Part shown: positions 33,171 to 46,200 of the stretch, piece by piece
Layout: every line of letters starts with the position of its first letter
How positions within the stretch are numbered: position 1 is the first letter of the stretch
Assembly (NCBI GenBank): GCA_964019165.1
Contig: OZ025281.1
Span: 521,501 to 585,500 of the forward strand
Reading direction: 5' to 3'
Source of the DNA: Mastigias papua
Taxonomy: Eukaryota; Cnidaria; Scyphozoa; Rhizostomeae; Mastigiidae
DNA: 64,000 nucleotides
Notes under the pieces: model-generated
What the model was told of the DNA's origin: nothing
Database searches by the model: none
Seen by the model: only the letters and a program-made list of their open reading frames with translations
Translations under genes and position numbers: made by a program

Positions 33171-34300
33171 GCACTTCATATTAGTCTAAGGAATTATTAG
33201 CAGACATTGGGAAGTATTTATGACATATTACTTTATTTGTCGGACTTCGCTTTAGTCTTGGGAATTCTTTACAAACATTACAAATTATTTATGACATCAT
33301 ACATTATGTTTTGCACTTCATATTAGTCTAAGGAATTATTTACAGACAGTTTTCATTATTTATTGGACTTCGTTTTTGTCATAGGAAGTATTTACAAACA
33401 TTGGGAATTATGTATGATATCTTACATACTTTGCTGAGCTTCGTATTAGTCTTAGGAATTATATACATAAATTGGGAATTATTTATGACACGTTGCTTTA
33501 TTTGCAGGACTTCATTTTACTCTTAGGTGTTTTTTACAGACTTTAGGAATTAAATATGAGACTTTATTTTACCTCTATTACGTTAGAAATTTTATAAAGA
33601 CCACAGGAATTATTTATGACCTCTTAACTTATTGTATGATCTACTTTTAATTTTCGGAATTCTATACAGACTCTAAGAATTATTTATGACATCATATTTA
33701 CTCTGTAAGACACCATTTTAGTCTTAGGGGATGTTTACAGACTATAGAAATTATTTCTGACTTCTTACTTTATTTTTATGATTTGTTTTTAGTCTTCGAA
33801 AGTTCATAATGACTCTAGGACTTATTTCTGACATCTTACTTTATTTTTATCACATCGTTTTTGCCTTAGAAGTTTTCACAGACTGTTGGACTTCTTTATG
33901 ACTTCCTGCTTTATTTCTTTGACCTTCTTTTATTCTTAGGGGTTTTTTACATATTTTACAAATTATTTATGACGTTTTACTTTATTTTTATGATTTTTTT
34001 TTAGTCTTTAGAAGTTAATACAGACTCTGGGAATTTTTTGCGACATCTTACCTTATTTTTTGACATCGTTTTAGCCTTAGACGTTTTTACAAACTGTAGA
34101 TCTTATTTATGAATTGTTCCTTTATTTTTATGACTTGTTTTTAGTCTTAGGAGTTTTTTCCAGACTATAAGACTTATTTATGACTTCGTAGTTTATTTTT
34201 ATGATTTGTCTTTAGTCTTAGCAGTTTTTCACCGACTCTATGAATTATTTATGTCTTGTTACTTTATTGCTATGACTTGTTTATAGTCTTAGGGGATTTT
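33171..34300. repeat. Degenerate left edge of the 71-bp satellite
   Basis: About 16 units still follow the 71-bp rhythm (TTAGTCTAAGGAATTATT, then ACTTTATTT), but each differs at many positions. Divergence falls steadily to the right. This is the usual picture at the edge of a satellite, where homogenising exchange is rare. Confidence 0.85.
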
Positions 34301-35414
34301 TTACAGACTCTAGGAATTATTTATGACTTCTTGGTTTATTTTTATGACTTCTTCGTAGTCTTAGGAGTTTTTTGCAGACTCTAGGAATTATTTATGACTT
34401 GTTACTTTATTTTTATGACTTGTTTCTAGCCTTAGGGGATTTTTAAAGACTCTAGGAATTATTTACGACTTGTTACTTTATTTTTATGACTTTGTTTTAG
34501 TCTTAGGAGTTTTTTACAGACTCTAGGAATTATTTACGACTTGTTACTTTATTTTTATGACTTGGTTTTAATCTTAGGAGTTTTTTACAGACTCTAGGAA
34601 TTATTTACGACTTGTTACTTTATTTTTATGACTTGGCTTTAGTCTTAGGAGTTTTTTACAGACTCTAGGAATTATTTACGACTTGTTACTTTATTTTTAT
34701 GACTTGGTTTTAGTCTTAGGAGTTTTTTACAGACCCTAGGAATTAGTTATGACGTCGTACTTTATTTTTATGACTTTGTTTTAATCTTAGGAGTTTTTTA
34801 CAGACTCTAGGAATTATTTACGACTTGTTACTTTATTTTTATGACTTGGCTTTAGTCTTAGGAGTTTTTTACAGACTCTAGGAATTATTTACGACTTGTT
34901 ACTTTATTTTTATGACTTGGTTTTAGTCTTAGGAGTTTTTTACAGACCCTAGGAATTATTTATGACTTCGTACTTTATTTTTATGACTTTGTTTTAATCT
35001 TAGGAGTTTTTTACAGACTCTAGGAATTATTTACGACTTGTTACTTTATTTTTATGACTTGGCTTTAGTCTTAGGAGTTTTTTACAGACTCCAGGAATTA
35101 TTTACGACTTGTTACTTTATTTTTATGACTTGGTTTTAGTCTTAGGAGTTTTTTACAGACTCTAGGAATTATTTACGACTTGTTACTTTATTTTTATGAC
35201 TTGGTTTTAGTCTTAGGAGTTTTTTACAGACTCTAGGAATTATTTACGACTTGTTACTTTATTTTTATGACTTGGTTTTAGTCTTAGGAGTTTTTTACAG
35301 ACTCTAGGAATTATTTACGACTTGTTACTTTATTTTTATGATTTGGTTTTAGTCTTAGGAGTTTTTTACAGACTCTAGGAATTATTTACGACTTGTTACT
35401 TTATTTTTATGACT

Positions 35415-38400
35415 TGTTTCTAGCCTTAGGGGATTTTTAAAGACTCTAGGAATTATTTATAACTTGTTACTTTATTTTTATGACTTGGTTTTAGTCTTAG
35501 GGGAGTTTTACAGACTCTAGGAATTATTTACGACTTGTTACTTTATTTTTATGACTTGGTTTTAGTCTTAGGAGTGTTTTACAGACTCTAGGAATTATTT
35601 ATGACTTGTTACTTTATTTTTATGACTTGGTTTTAGTCTTAGGGGATTTTTACAGACTCTAGGAATTATTTATGACTTGTTACTTTATTTTTATGACTTG
35701 GTTTTAGTCTTCGGGGGATTTTTACAGCCTCTAGGAATTATTTACGACTTGTTACTTTATTTTTATGACTTGGTTTTAGTCTTAGGAGTTTTTTACAGAC
35801 TCTAGGAATTATTTATGACTTGTTACTTTATTTTTATGACTTGTTTCTAGCCTTAGGGGATTTTTAAAGACTCTAGGAATTATTTATAACTTGTTACTTT
35901 ATTTTTATGACTTGGTTTTAGTCTTAGGAGTTTGTTACAGACTCTAGGAATTATTTACGACTTGTTACTTTATTTTTATGACTTGGTTTTAGTCTTAGGA
36001 GTTTTTTACAGACTCTAGGAATTATTTATGACTTGTTACTTTATTTTTATGACTTGGTTTTAGTCTTAGGGGATTTTTACAGCCTCTAGGAATTATTTAC
36101 GACTTGTTACTTTATTTTTATGACTTGGTTTTAGTCTTAGGAGTTTTTTACAGACTCTAGGAATTATTTATGACTTGTTACTTTATTTTTATGACTTGTT
36201 TCTAGCCTTAGGGGATTTTTAAAGACTCTAGGAATTATTTATAACTTGTTACTTTATTTTTATGACTTGGTTTTAGTCTTAGGAGTTTTTTACAGACTCT
36301 AGGAATTATTTACGACTTGTTACTTTATTTTTATGACTTGGTTTTAGTCTTAGGAGTTTTTTACAGACTCTAGGAATTATTTATGACTTGTTACTTTATT
36401 TTTATGACTTGGTTTTAGTCTTAGGGGATTTTTACAGACTCTAGGAATTATTTATGACTTGTTACTTTATTTTTATGACTTGGTTTTAGTCTTAGGAGTT
36501 TTTTACAGACTCTAGGAATTATTTATGACTTGTTACTTTATTTTTATGACTTGGTTTTAGTCTTAGGGGATTTTTACAGACTCTAGGAATTATTTATGAC
36601 TTGTTACTTTATTTTTATGACTTGGTTTTAGTCTTAGAAGTTTTTTAAAGACTCTAGGAATTATTTATGACTTGTTACTTTATTTTTATGACTTGGTTTT
36701 AGTCTTAGGGGAGTTTTACAGCCTCTAGGAATTATTTACGACTTGTTACTTTATTTTTATGACTTGGTTTTAGTCTTAGGAGTTTTTTACAGACTCTAGG
36801 AATTATTTATGACTTGTTACTTTATTTTTATGACTTGTTTCTAGCCTTAGGGGATTTTTAAAGACTCTAGGAATTATTTATAACTTGTTACTTTATTTTT
36901 ATGACTTGGTTTTAGTCTTAGGAGTTTTTTACAGACTCTAGGAATTATTTACGACTTGTTACTTTATTTTTATGACTTGGTTTTAGTCTTAGGAGTTTTT
37001 TACAGACTCTAGGAATTATTTATGACTTGTTACTTTATTTTTATGACTTGGTTTTAGTCTTAGGGGATTTTTACAGACTCTAGGAATTATTTACGACTTG
37101 TTACTTTATTTTTATGACTTGGTTTTAGTCTTAGGAGTTTTTTACAGACTCTAGGAATTATTTATGACTTGTTACTTTATTTTTATGACTTGTTTCTAGC
37201 CTTAGGAGTTTTTTAAAGACTCTAGGAATTATTTATAACTTGTTACTTTATTTTTATGACTTGGTTTTAGTCTTAGGAGTTTTTTGCAGACTCTAGGAAT
37301 TATTTACGACTTGTTACTTTATTTTTATGACTTGGTTTTAGTCTTAGAAGTTTTTTACAGACTCTAGGAATTATTTACGACTTGTTACTTTATTTTTATG
37401 ACTTGTTTCTAGCCTTAGGGGATTTTTAAAGACTCTAGGAATTATTTATAACTTGTTACTTTATTTTTATGACTTGGTTTTAGTCTTAGGGGAGTTTTAC
37501 AGACTCTAGGAATTATTTACGACTTGTTACTTTATTTTTATGACTTGGTTTTAGTCTTAGGAGTTTTTTACAGACTCTAGGAATTATTTACGACTTGTTA
37601 CTTTATTTTTATGACTTGGTTTTAGTCTTAGGGGATTTTTACAGACTCTAGGAATTATTTACGACTTGTTACTGTATTTTTATGACTTGGTTTTAGTCTT
37701 AGGAGTTTGTTACAGACTCTAGGAATTATTTACGACTTGTTACTTTATTTTTATGACTTGGTTTTAGTCTTAGGAGTTTTTTACAGACTCTAGGAATTAT
37801 TTACGACTTGTTACTTTATTTTTATGACTTGGTTTTAGTCTTAGGAGTTTTTTACAGACTCTAGGAATTATTTACGACTTGTTACTTTATTTTTATGACT
37901 TGGTTTTAGTCTTAGGAGTTTTTTACAGACTCTAGGAATTATTTACGACTTGTTACTTTATTTTTATGATTTGGTTTTAGTCTTAGGAGTTTTTTACAGA
38001 CTCTAGGAATTATTTACGACTTGTTACTTTATTTTTATGACTTGTTTCTAGCCTTAGGGGATTTTTAAAGACTCTAGGAATTATTTATAACTTGTTACTT
38101 TATTTTTATGACTTGGTTTTAGTCTTAGGGGAGTTTTACAGACTCTAGGAATTATTTACGACTTGTTACTTTATTTTTATGACTTGGTTTTAGTCTTAGG
38201 AGTGTTTTACAGACTCTAGGAATTATTTATGACTTGTTACTTTATTTTTATGACTTGGTTTTAGTCTTAGGGGATTTTTACAGACTCTAGGAATTATTTA
38301 TGACTTGTTACTTTATTTTTATGACTTGGTTTTAGTCTTCGGGGGATTTTTACAGCCTCTAGGAATTATTTACGACTTGTTACTTTATTTTTATGACTTG

Positions 38401-40500
38401 GTTTTAGTCTTAGGAGTTTTTTACAGACTCTAGGAATTATTTATGACTTGTTACTTTATTTTTATGACTTGTTTCTAGCCTTAGGGGATTTTTAAAGACT
38501 CTAGGAATTATTTATAACTTGTTACTTTATTTTTATGACTTGGTTTTAGTCTTAGGAGTTTTTTACAGACTCTAGGAATTATTTACGACTTGTTACTTTA
38601 TTTTTATGACTTGGTTTTAGTCTTAGGAGTTTTTTACAGACTCTAGGAATTATTTATGACTTGTTACTTTATTTTTATGACTTGGTTTTAGTCTTAGGGG
38701 ATTTTTACAGCCTCTAGGAATTATTTACGACTTGTTACTTTATTTTTATGACTTGGTTTTAGTCTTAGGAGTTTTTTACAGACTCTAGGAATTATTTATG
38801 ACTTGTTACTTTATTTTTATGACTTGTTTCTAGCCTTAGGGGATTTTTAAAGACTCTAGGAATTATTTATAACTTGTTACTTTATTTTTATGACTTGGTT
38901 TTAGTCTTAGGAGTTTTTTACAGACTCTAGGAATTATTTACGACTTGTTACTTTATTTTTATGACTTGGTTTTAGTCTTAGGAGTTTTTTACAGACTCTA
39001 GGAATTATTTATGACTTGTTACTTTATTTTTATGACTTGGTTTTAGTCTTAGGGGATTTTTACAGACTCTAGGAATTATTTATGACTTGTTACTTTATTT
39101 TTATGACTTGGTTTTAGTCTTAGGAGTTTTTTACAGACTCTAGGAATTATTTATGACTTGTTACTTTATTTTTATGACTTGGTTTTAGTCTTAGGGGATT
39201 TTTACAGACTCTAGGAATTAGTTATGACGTCGTATTTTATTTTTATGACTTGGTTTTAATCTTAGGAGTTTTTTACAGACTCTAGGAATTATTTATGACT
39301 TGTTACTTTATTTTTATGACTTGTTTCTAGCCTTAGGAGTTTTTTAAAGACTCTAGGAATTATTTATAACTTGTTACTTTATTTTTATGACTTGGTTTTA
39401 GTCTTAGGAGTTTTTTGCAGACTCTAGGAATTATTTACGACTTGTTACTTTATTTTTATGACTTGGTTTTAGTCTTAGAAGTTTTTTACAGACTCTAGGA
39501 ATTATTTACGACTTGTTACTTTATTTTTATGACTTGTTTCTAGCCTTAGGGGATTTTTAAAGACTCTAGGAATTATTTATAACTTGTTACTTTATTTTTA
39601 TGACTTGGTTTTAGTCTTAGGGGAGTTTTACAGACTCTAGGAATTATTTACGACTTGTTACTTTATTTTTATGACTTGGTTTTAGTCTTAGGAGTTTTTT
39701 ACAGACTCTAGGAATTATTTACGACTTGTTACTTTATTTTTATGACTTGGTTTTAGTCTTAGGGGATTTTTACAGTCTCTAGGAATTATTTACGACTTGT
39801 TACTGTATTTTTATGACTTGGTTTTAGTCTTAGGAGTTTGTTACAGACTCTAGGAATTATTTACGACTTGTTACTTTATTTTTATGACTTGGTTTTAGTC
39901 TTAGGAGTTTTTTACAGACTCTAGGAATTATTTACGACTTGTTACTTTATTTTTATGACTTGGTTTTAGTCTTAGGAGTTTTTTACAGACTCTAGGAATT
40001 ATTTACGACTTGTTACTTTATTTTTATGACTTGGTTTTAGTCTTAGGAGTTTTTTACAGACTCTAGGAATTATTTACGACTTGTTACTTTATTTTTATGA
40101 TTTGGTTTTAGTCTTAGGAGTTTTTTACAGACTCTAGGAATTATTTACGACTTGTTACTGTATGTTTATGACTTGGTTTTAGTCTTAGGAGTTTTTTACA
40201 GACTCTAGGAATTATTTACGACTTGTTACTTTATTTTTATGACTTGGTTTTAGTCTTAGGAGTTTTTTACAGACTCTAGGAATTATTTACGACTTGTTAC
40301 TTTATGTTTATGACTTGGTTTTAGTCTTAGGAGTTTTTTACAGACTCTAGGAATTATTTACGACTTGTTACTTTATTTTTATGACTTGGTTTTAGTCTTA
40401 GGGGATTTTTACAGACTCTAGGAATTAGTTATGACTTGTTACTTTATTTTTATGACTTGTTTCTAGCCTTAGGAGTTTTTTAAAGACTCTAGGAATTATT
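35415..40500. repeat. Higher-order block with 37-unit period
   Basis: Monomers carrying TTTCTAGCCTTAGGGG serve as markers. Their spacings of 6 and 5 units from about 35415 are repeated from about 38042, giving a period of 2627 bp (37 units). A related CTAGCCTTAGGAG form occurs at 37192, 39323 and 40459; the last two are exactly 16 units apart. Confidence 0.65.
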
Positions 40501-42619
40501 TATAACTTGTTACTTTATTTTTATGACTTGGTTTTAGTCTTAGGAGTTTTTTGCAGACTCTAGGAATTATTTACGACTTGTTACTTTATTTTTATGACTT
40601 GGTTTTAGTCTTAGAAGTTTTTTACAGACTCTAGGAATTATTTACGACTTGTTACTTTATTTTTATGACTTGTTTCTAGCCTTAGGGGATTTTTAAAGAC
40701 TCTAGGAATTATTTATAACTTGTTACTTTATTTTTATGACTTGGTTTTAGTCTTAGGGGAGTTTTACAGACTCTAGGAATTATTTACGACTTGTTACTTT
40801 ATTTTTATGACTTGGTTTTAGTCTTAGGAGTTTTTTACAGACTCTAGGAATTATTTACGACTTGTTACTTTATTTTTATGACTTGGTTTTAGTCTTAGGG
40901 GATTTTTACAGACTCTAGGAATTATTTACGACTTGTTACTGTATTTTTATGACTTGGTTTTAGTCTTAGGAGTTTGTTACAGACTCTAGGAATTATTTAC
41001 GACTTGTTACTTTATTTTTATGACTTGGTTTTAGTCTTAGGAGTTTTTTACAGACTCTAGGAATTATTTACGACTTGTTACTTTATTTTTATGACTTGGT
41101 TTTAGTCTTAGGAGTTTTTTACAGACTCTAGGAATTATTTACGACTTGTTACTTTATTTTTATGACTTGGTTTTAGTCTTAGGAGTTTTTTACAGACTCT
41201 AGGAATTATTTACGACTTGTTACTTTATTTTTATGATTTGGTTTTAGTCTTAGGAGTTTTTTACAGACTCTAGGAATTATTTACGACTTGTTACTTTATG
41301 TTTATGACTTGGTTTTAGTCTTAGGAGTTTTTTACAGACTCTAGGAATTATTTACGACTTGTTACTTTATTTTTATGACTTGGTTTTAGTCTTAGGAGTT
41401 TTTTACAGACTCTAGGAATTATTTACGACTTGTTACTTTATGTTTATGACTTGGTTTTAGTCTTAGGAGTTTTTTACAGACTCTAGGAATTATTTACGAC
41501 TTGTTACTTTATTTTTATGACTTGGTTTTAGTCTTAGGGGATTTTTACAGACTCTAGGAATTAGTTATGACGTCGTATTTTATTTTTATGACTTTGTTTT
41601 AATCTTAGAAGTTGTTTAAAGACTCTAGGAATTATTTATGACTTGTTACTTTATTTTTATGACTTGGTTTTAGTCTTAGGAGTCTTTTACAGACTCTAGG
41701 AATTATTTACGACTTGTTACTTTATGTTTATGACTTGGTTTTAGTCTTAGGAGTTTTTTACAGACTCTAGGAATTATTTATGACTTGTTACTTTATTTTT
41801 ATGACTTGGTTTTAGTCTTAGGGGATTTTTACAGACTCTAGGAATTATTTACGACTTGTTACTTTATTTTTATGGCTTGGTTTTAGTCTTAAGAGTTTGT
41901 TACAGACTCTAGGAATTATTTACGACTTGTTACTTTATTTTTATGACTTGGTTTTAGTCTTAGGAGTTTTTTACAGACTCTAGGAATTATTTACGACTTG
42001 TTACTTTATTTTTATGACTTGGTTTTAGTCTTAGGAGTTTTTTACAGACTCTAGGAATTATTTACGACTTGTTACTTTATGTTTATGACTTGGATTTAGT
42101 CTTAGGAGTTTTTTACAGACTCTAGGAATTATTTATGACTTGTTACTTTATTTTTATGACTTGGTTTTAGTCTTAGGGGATTTTTACAGACTCTAGGAAT
42201 TATTTATGACTTGTTACTTTATTTTTATGACTTGGTTTTAGTCTTAGGGGATTTTTACAGACTCTAGGAATTAGTTATGACGTCGTATTTTATTTTTATG
42301 ACTTGGTTTTAATCTTAGAAGTTTTTTAAAGACTCTAGGAATTATTTATGACTTGTTACTTTATTTTTATGACTTGGTTTTAGTCTTAGGGGAGTTTTAC
42401 AGCCTCTAGGAATTATTTACGACTTGTTACTTTATTTTTATGACTTGGTTTTAGTCTTAGGAGTTTGTTACAGACTCTAGGAATTATTTATGACTTGTTA
42501 CTTTATTTTTATGACTTGTTTCTAGCCTTAGGGGATTTTTAAAGACTCTAGGAATTATTTATAACTTGTTACTTTATTTTTATGACTTGGTTTTAGTCTT
42601 AGGAGTTGTTTAAAGACTC

Positions 42620-43250
42620 TAGAAATTATTTCTGACTTCTTATTTTATTTTTATGATTTGTTTTTAGTCTTCGAAAGTTCATAATGACTCTAGGACTTAT
42701 TTCTGACATCTTACTTTATTTTTATCACATCGTTTTTGCCTTAGAAGTTTTCACAGACTGTTGGACTTCTTTATGACTTCCTGCTTTATTTCTTTGACCT
42801 TCTTTTATTCTTAGGGGTTTTTTACATATTTTACAAATTATTTATGACGTTTTACTTTATTTTTATGATTTTTTTTTAGTCTTTAGAAGTTAATACAGAC
42901 TCTGGGAATTTTTTGTGTGACATCTTACCTTATTTTTTGACATCGTTTTAGCCTTAGACCTTTTTACAAACTGTAGATCTTATTTATGAATTGTTCCTTT
43001 ATTTTTATGACTTGTTTTTAGTCTTAGGAGTTTTTTCCAGACTATAAGACTTATTTATGACTTCGTAGTTTATTTTTATGATTTGTCTTTAGTCTTAGCA
43101 GTTTTTCACCGACTCTATGAATTATTTATGTCTTGTTACTTTATTGCTATGACTTGTTTATAGTCTTAGGGGATTTTTTACAGACTCTAGGAATTATTTA
43201 TGACTTCTTGGTTTATTTTTATGACTTCTTCGTAGTCTTAGGAGTTTTTT
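42620..43250. repeat. Internal degenerate island, duplicate of the array's left edge
   Basis: This island inside the homogeneous array repeats 33745-34375 almost exactly. For example, ATTTGTTTTTAGTCTTCG is at 33781 and again at 42656, an offset of 8875 bp, which is 125 units of 71. A few small differences exist, such as GAATTTTTTGCG versus GAATTTTTTGTGTG. It shows that a block starting in the old left edge was duplicated in tandem. Confidence 0.9.
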
Positions 43251-46200
43251 GCAGACTCTAGGAATTATTTATGACTTGTTACTTTATTTTTATGACTTGT
43301 TTCTAGCCTTAGGGGATTTTTAAAGACTCTAGGAATTATTTACGACTTGTTACTTTATTTTTATGACTTTGTTTTAGTCTTAGGAGTTTTTTACAGACTC
43401 TAGGAATTATTTACGACTTGTTACTTTATTTTTATGACTTGGTTTTAGTCTTAGGAGTTTTTTACAGACCCTAGGAATTATTTATGACGTCGTACTTTAT
43501 TTTTATGACTTTGTTTTAATCTTAGGAGTTTTTTACAGACTCTAGGAATTATTTACGACTTGTTACTTTATTTTTATGACTTGGCTTTAGTCTTAGGAGT
43601 TTTTTACAGACTCCAGGAATTATTTACGACTTGTTACTTTATTTTTATGACTTGGTTTTAGTCTTAGGAGTTTTTTACAGACTCTAGGAATTATTTACGA
43701 CTTGTTACTTTATTTTTATGACTTTGTTTTAGTCTTAGGAGTTTTTTACAGACTCTAGGAATTATTTACGACTTGTTACTTTATTTTTATGACTTGGTTT
43801 TAGTCTTAGGAGTTTTTTACAGACTCTAGGAATTATTTACGACTTGTTACTTTATTTTTATGACTTGGTTTTAGTCTTAGGAGTTTTTTACAGACTCTAG
43901 GAATTATTTACGACTTGTTACTTTATTTTTATGACTTGTTTCTAGCCTTAGGGGATTTTTAAAGACTCTAGGAAGTATTTATAACTTGTTACTTTATTTT
44001 TATGACTTGGTTTTAGTCTTAGGGGAGTTTTACAGACTCTAGGAATTATTTACGACTTGTTACTTTATTTTTATGACTTGGTTTTAGTCTTAGGAGTGTT
44101 TTACAGACTCTAGGAATTATTTATGACTTGTTACTTTATTTTTATGACTTGGTTTTAGTCTTAGGGGATTTTTACAGACTCTAGGAATTATTTATGACTT
44201 GTTACTTTATTTTTATGACTTGGTTTTAGTCTTAGGGGATTTTTACAGACTCTAGGAATTAGTTATGACGTCGTATTTTATTTTTATGACTTGGTTTTAG
44301 TCTTAGAAGTTTTTTAATGACTCTAGGAATTATTTATGACTTGTTACTTTATTTTTATGACTTGGTTTTAGTCTTAGGGGAGTTTTACAGCCTCTAGGAA
44401 TTATTTACGACTTGTTACTTTATTTTTATGACTTGGTTTTAGTCTTAGGAGTTTTTTACAGACTCTAGGAATTATTTATGACTTGTTACTTTATTTTTAT
44501 GACTTGTTTCTAGCCTTAGGGGATTTTTAAAGACTCTAGGAATTATTTATAACTTGTTACTTTATTTTTATGACTTGGTTTTAGTCTTAGGAGTTTTTTA
44601 CAGACTCTAGGAATTATTTACGACTTGTTACTTTATTTTTATGACTTGGTTTTAGTCTTAGGAGTTTTTTACAGACTCTAGGAATTATTTATGACTTGTT
44701 ACTTTATTTTTATGACTTGGTTTTAGTCTTAGGGGATTTTTACAGACTCTAGGAATTATTTACGACTTGTTACTTTATTTTTATGACTTGGTTTTAGTCT
44801 TAGGAGTTTTTTACAGACTCTAGGAATTATTTATGACTTGTTACTTTATTTTTATGACTTGTTTCTAGCCTTAGGAGTTTTTTAAAGACTCTAGGAATTA
44901 TTTATAACTTGTTACTTTATTTTTATGACTTGGTTTTAGTCTTAGGAGTTTTTTGCAGACTCTAGGAATTATTTACGACTTGTTACTTTATTTTTATGAC
45001 TTGGTTTTAGTCTTAGAAGTTTTTTACAGACTCTAGGAATTATTTACGACTTGTTACTTTATTTTTATGACTTGTTTCTAGCCTTAGGGGATTTTTAAAG
45101 ACTCTAGGAATTATTTATAACTTGTTACTTTATTTTTATGACTTGGTTTTAGTCTTAGGGGAGTTTTACAGACTCTAGAAATTATTTACGACTTGTTACT
45201 TTATTTTTATGACTTGGTTTTAGTCTTAGGAGTTTTTTACAGACTCTAGGAATTATTTACGACTTGTTACTTTATTTTTATGACTTGGTTTTAGTCTTAG
45301 GGGATTTTTACAGACTCTAGGAATTATTTACGACTTGTTACTGTATTTTTATGACTTGGTTTTAGTCTTAGGAGTTTGTTACAGACTCTAGGAATTATTT
45401 ACGACTTGTTACTTTATTTTTATGACTTGGTTTTAGTCTTAGGAGTTTTTTACAGACTCTAGGAATTATTTACGACTTGTTACTTTATTTTTATGACTTG
45501 GTTTTAGTCTTAGGAGTTTTTTACAGACTCTAGGAATTATTTACGACTTGTTACTTTATTTTTATGACTTGGTTTTAGTCTTAGGAGTTTTTTACAGACT
45601 CTAGGAATTATTTACGACTTGTTACTTTATTTTTATGATTTGGTTTTAGTCTTAGGAGTTTTTTACAGACTCTAGGAATTATTTACGACTTGTTACTTTA
45701 TGTTTATGACTTGGTTTTAGTCTTAGGAGTTTTTTACAGACTCTAGGAATTATTTACGACTTGTTACTTTATTTTTATGACTTGGTTTTAGTCTTAGGAG
45801 TTTTTTACAGACTCTAGGAATTATTTACGACTTGTTACTTTATGTTTATGACTTGGTTTTAGTCTTAGGAGTTTTTTACAGACTCTAGGAATTATTTACG
45901 ACTTGTTACTTTATTTTTATGACTTGGTTTTAGTCTTAGGGGATTTTTACAGACTCTAGGAATTAGTTATGACGTCGTATTTTATTTTTATGACTTTGTT
46001 TTAATCTTAGAAGTTGTTTAAAGACTCTAGGAATTATTTATGACTTGTTACTTTATTTTTATGACTTGGTTTTAGTCTTAGGAGTCTTTTACAGACTCTA
46101 GGAATTATTTACGACTTGTTACTTTATGTTTATGACTTGGTTTTAGTCTTAGGAGTTTTTTACAGACTCTAGGAATTATTTACGACTTGTTACTTTATTT

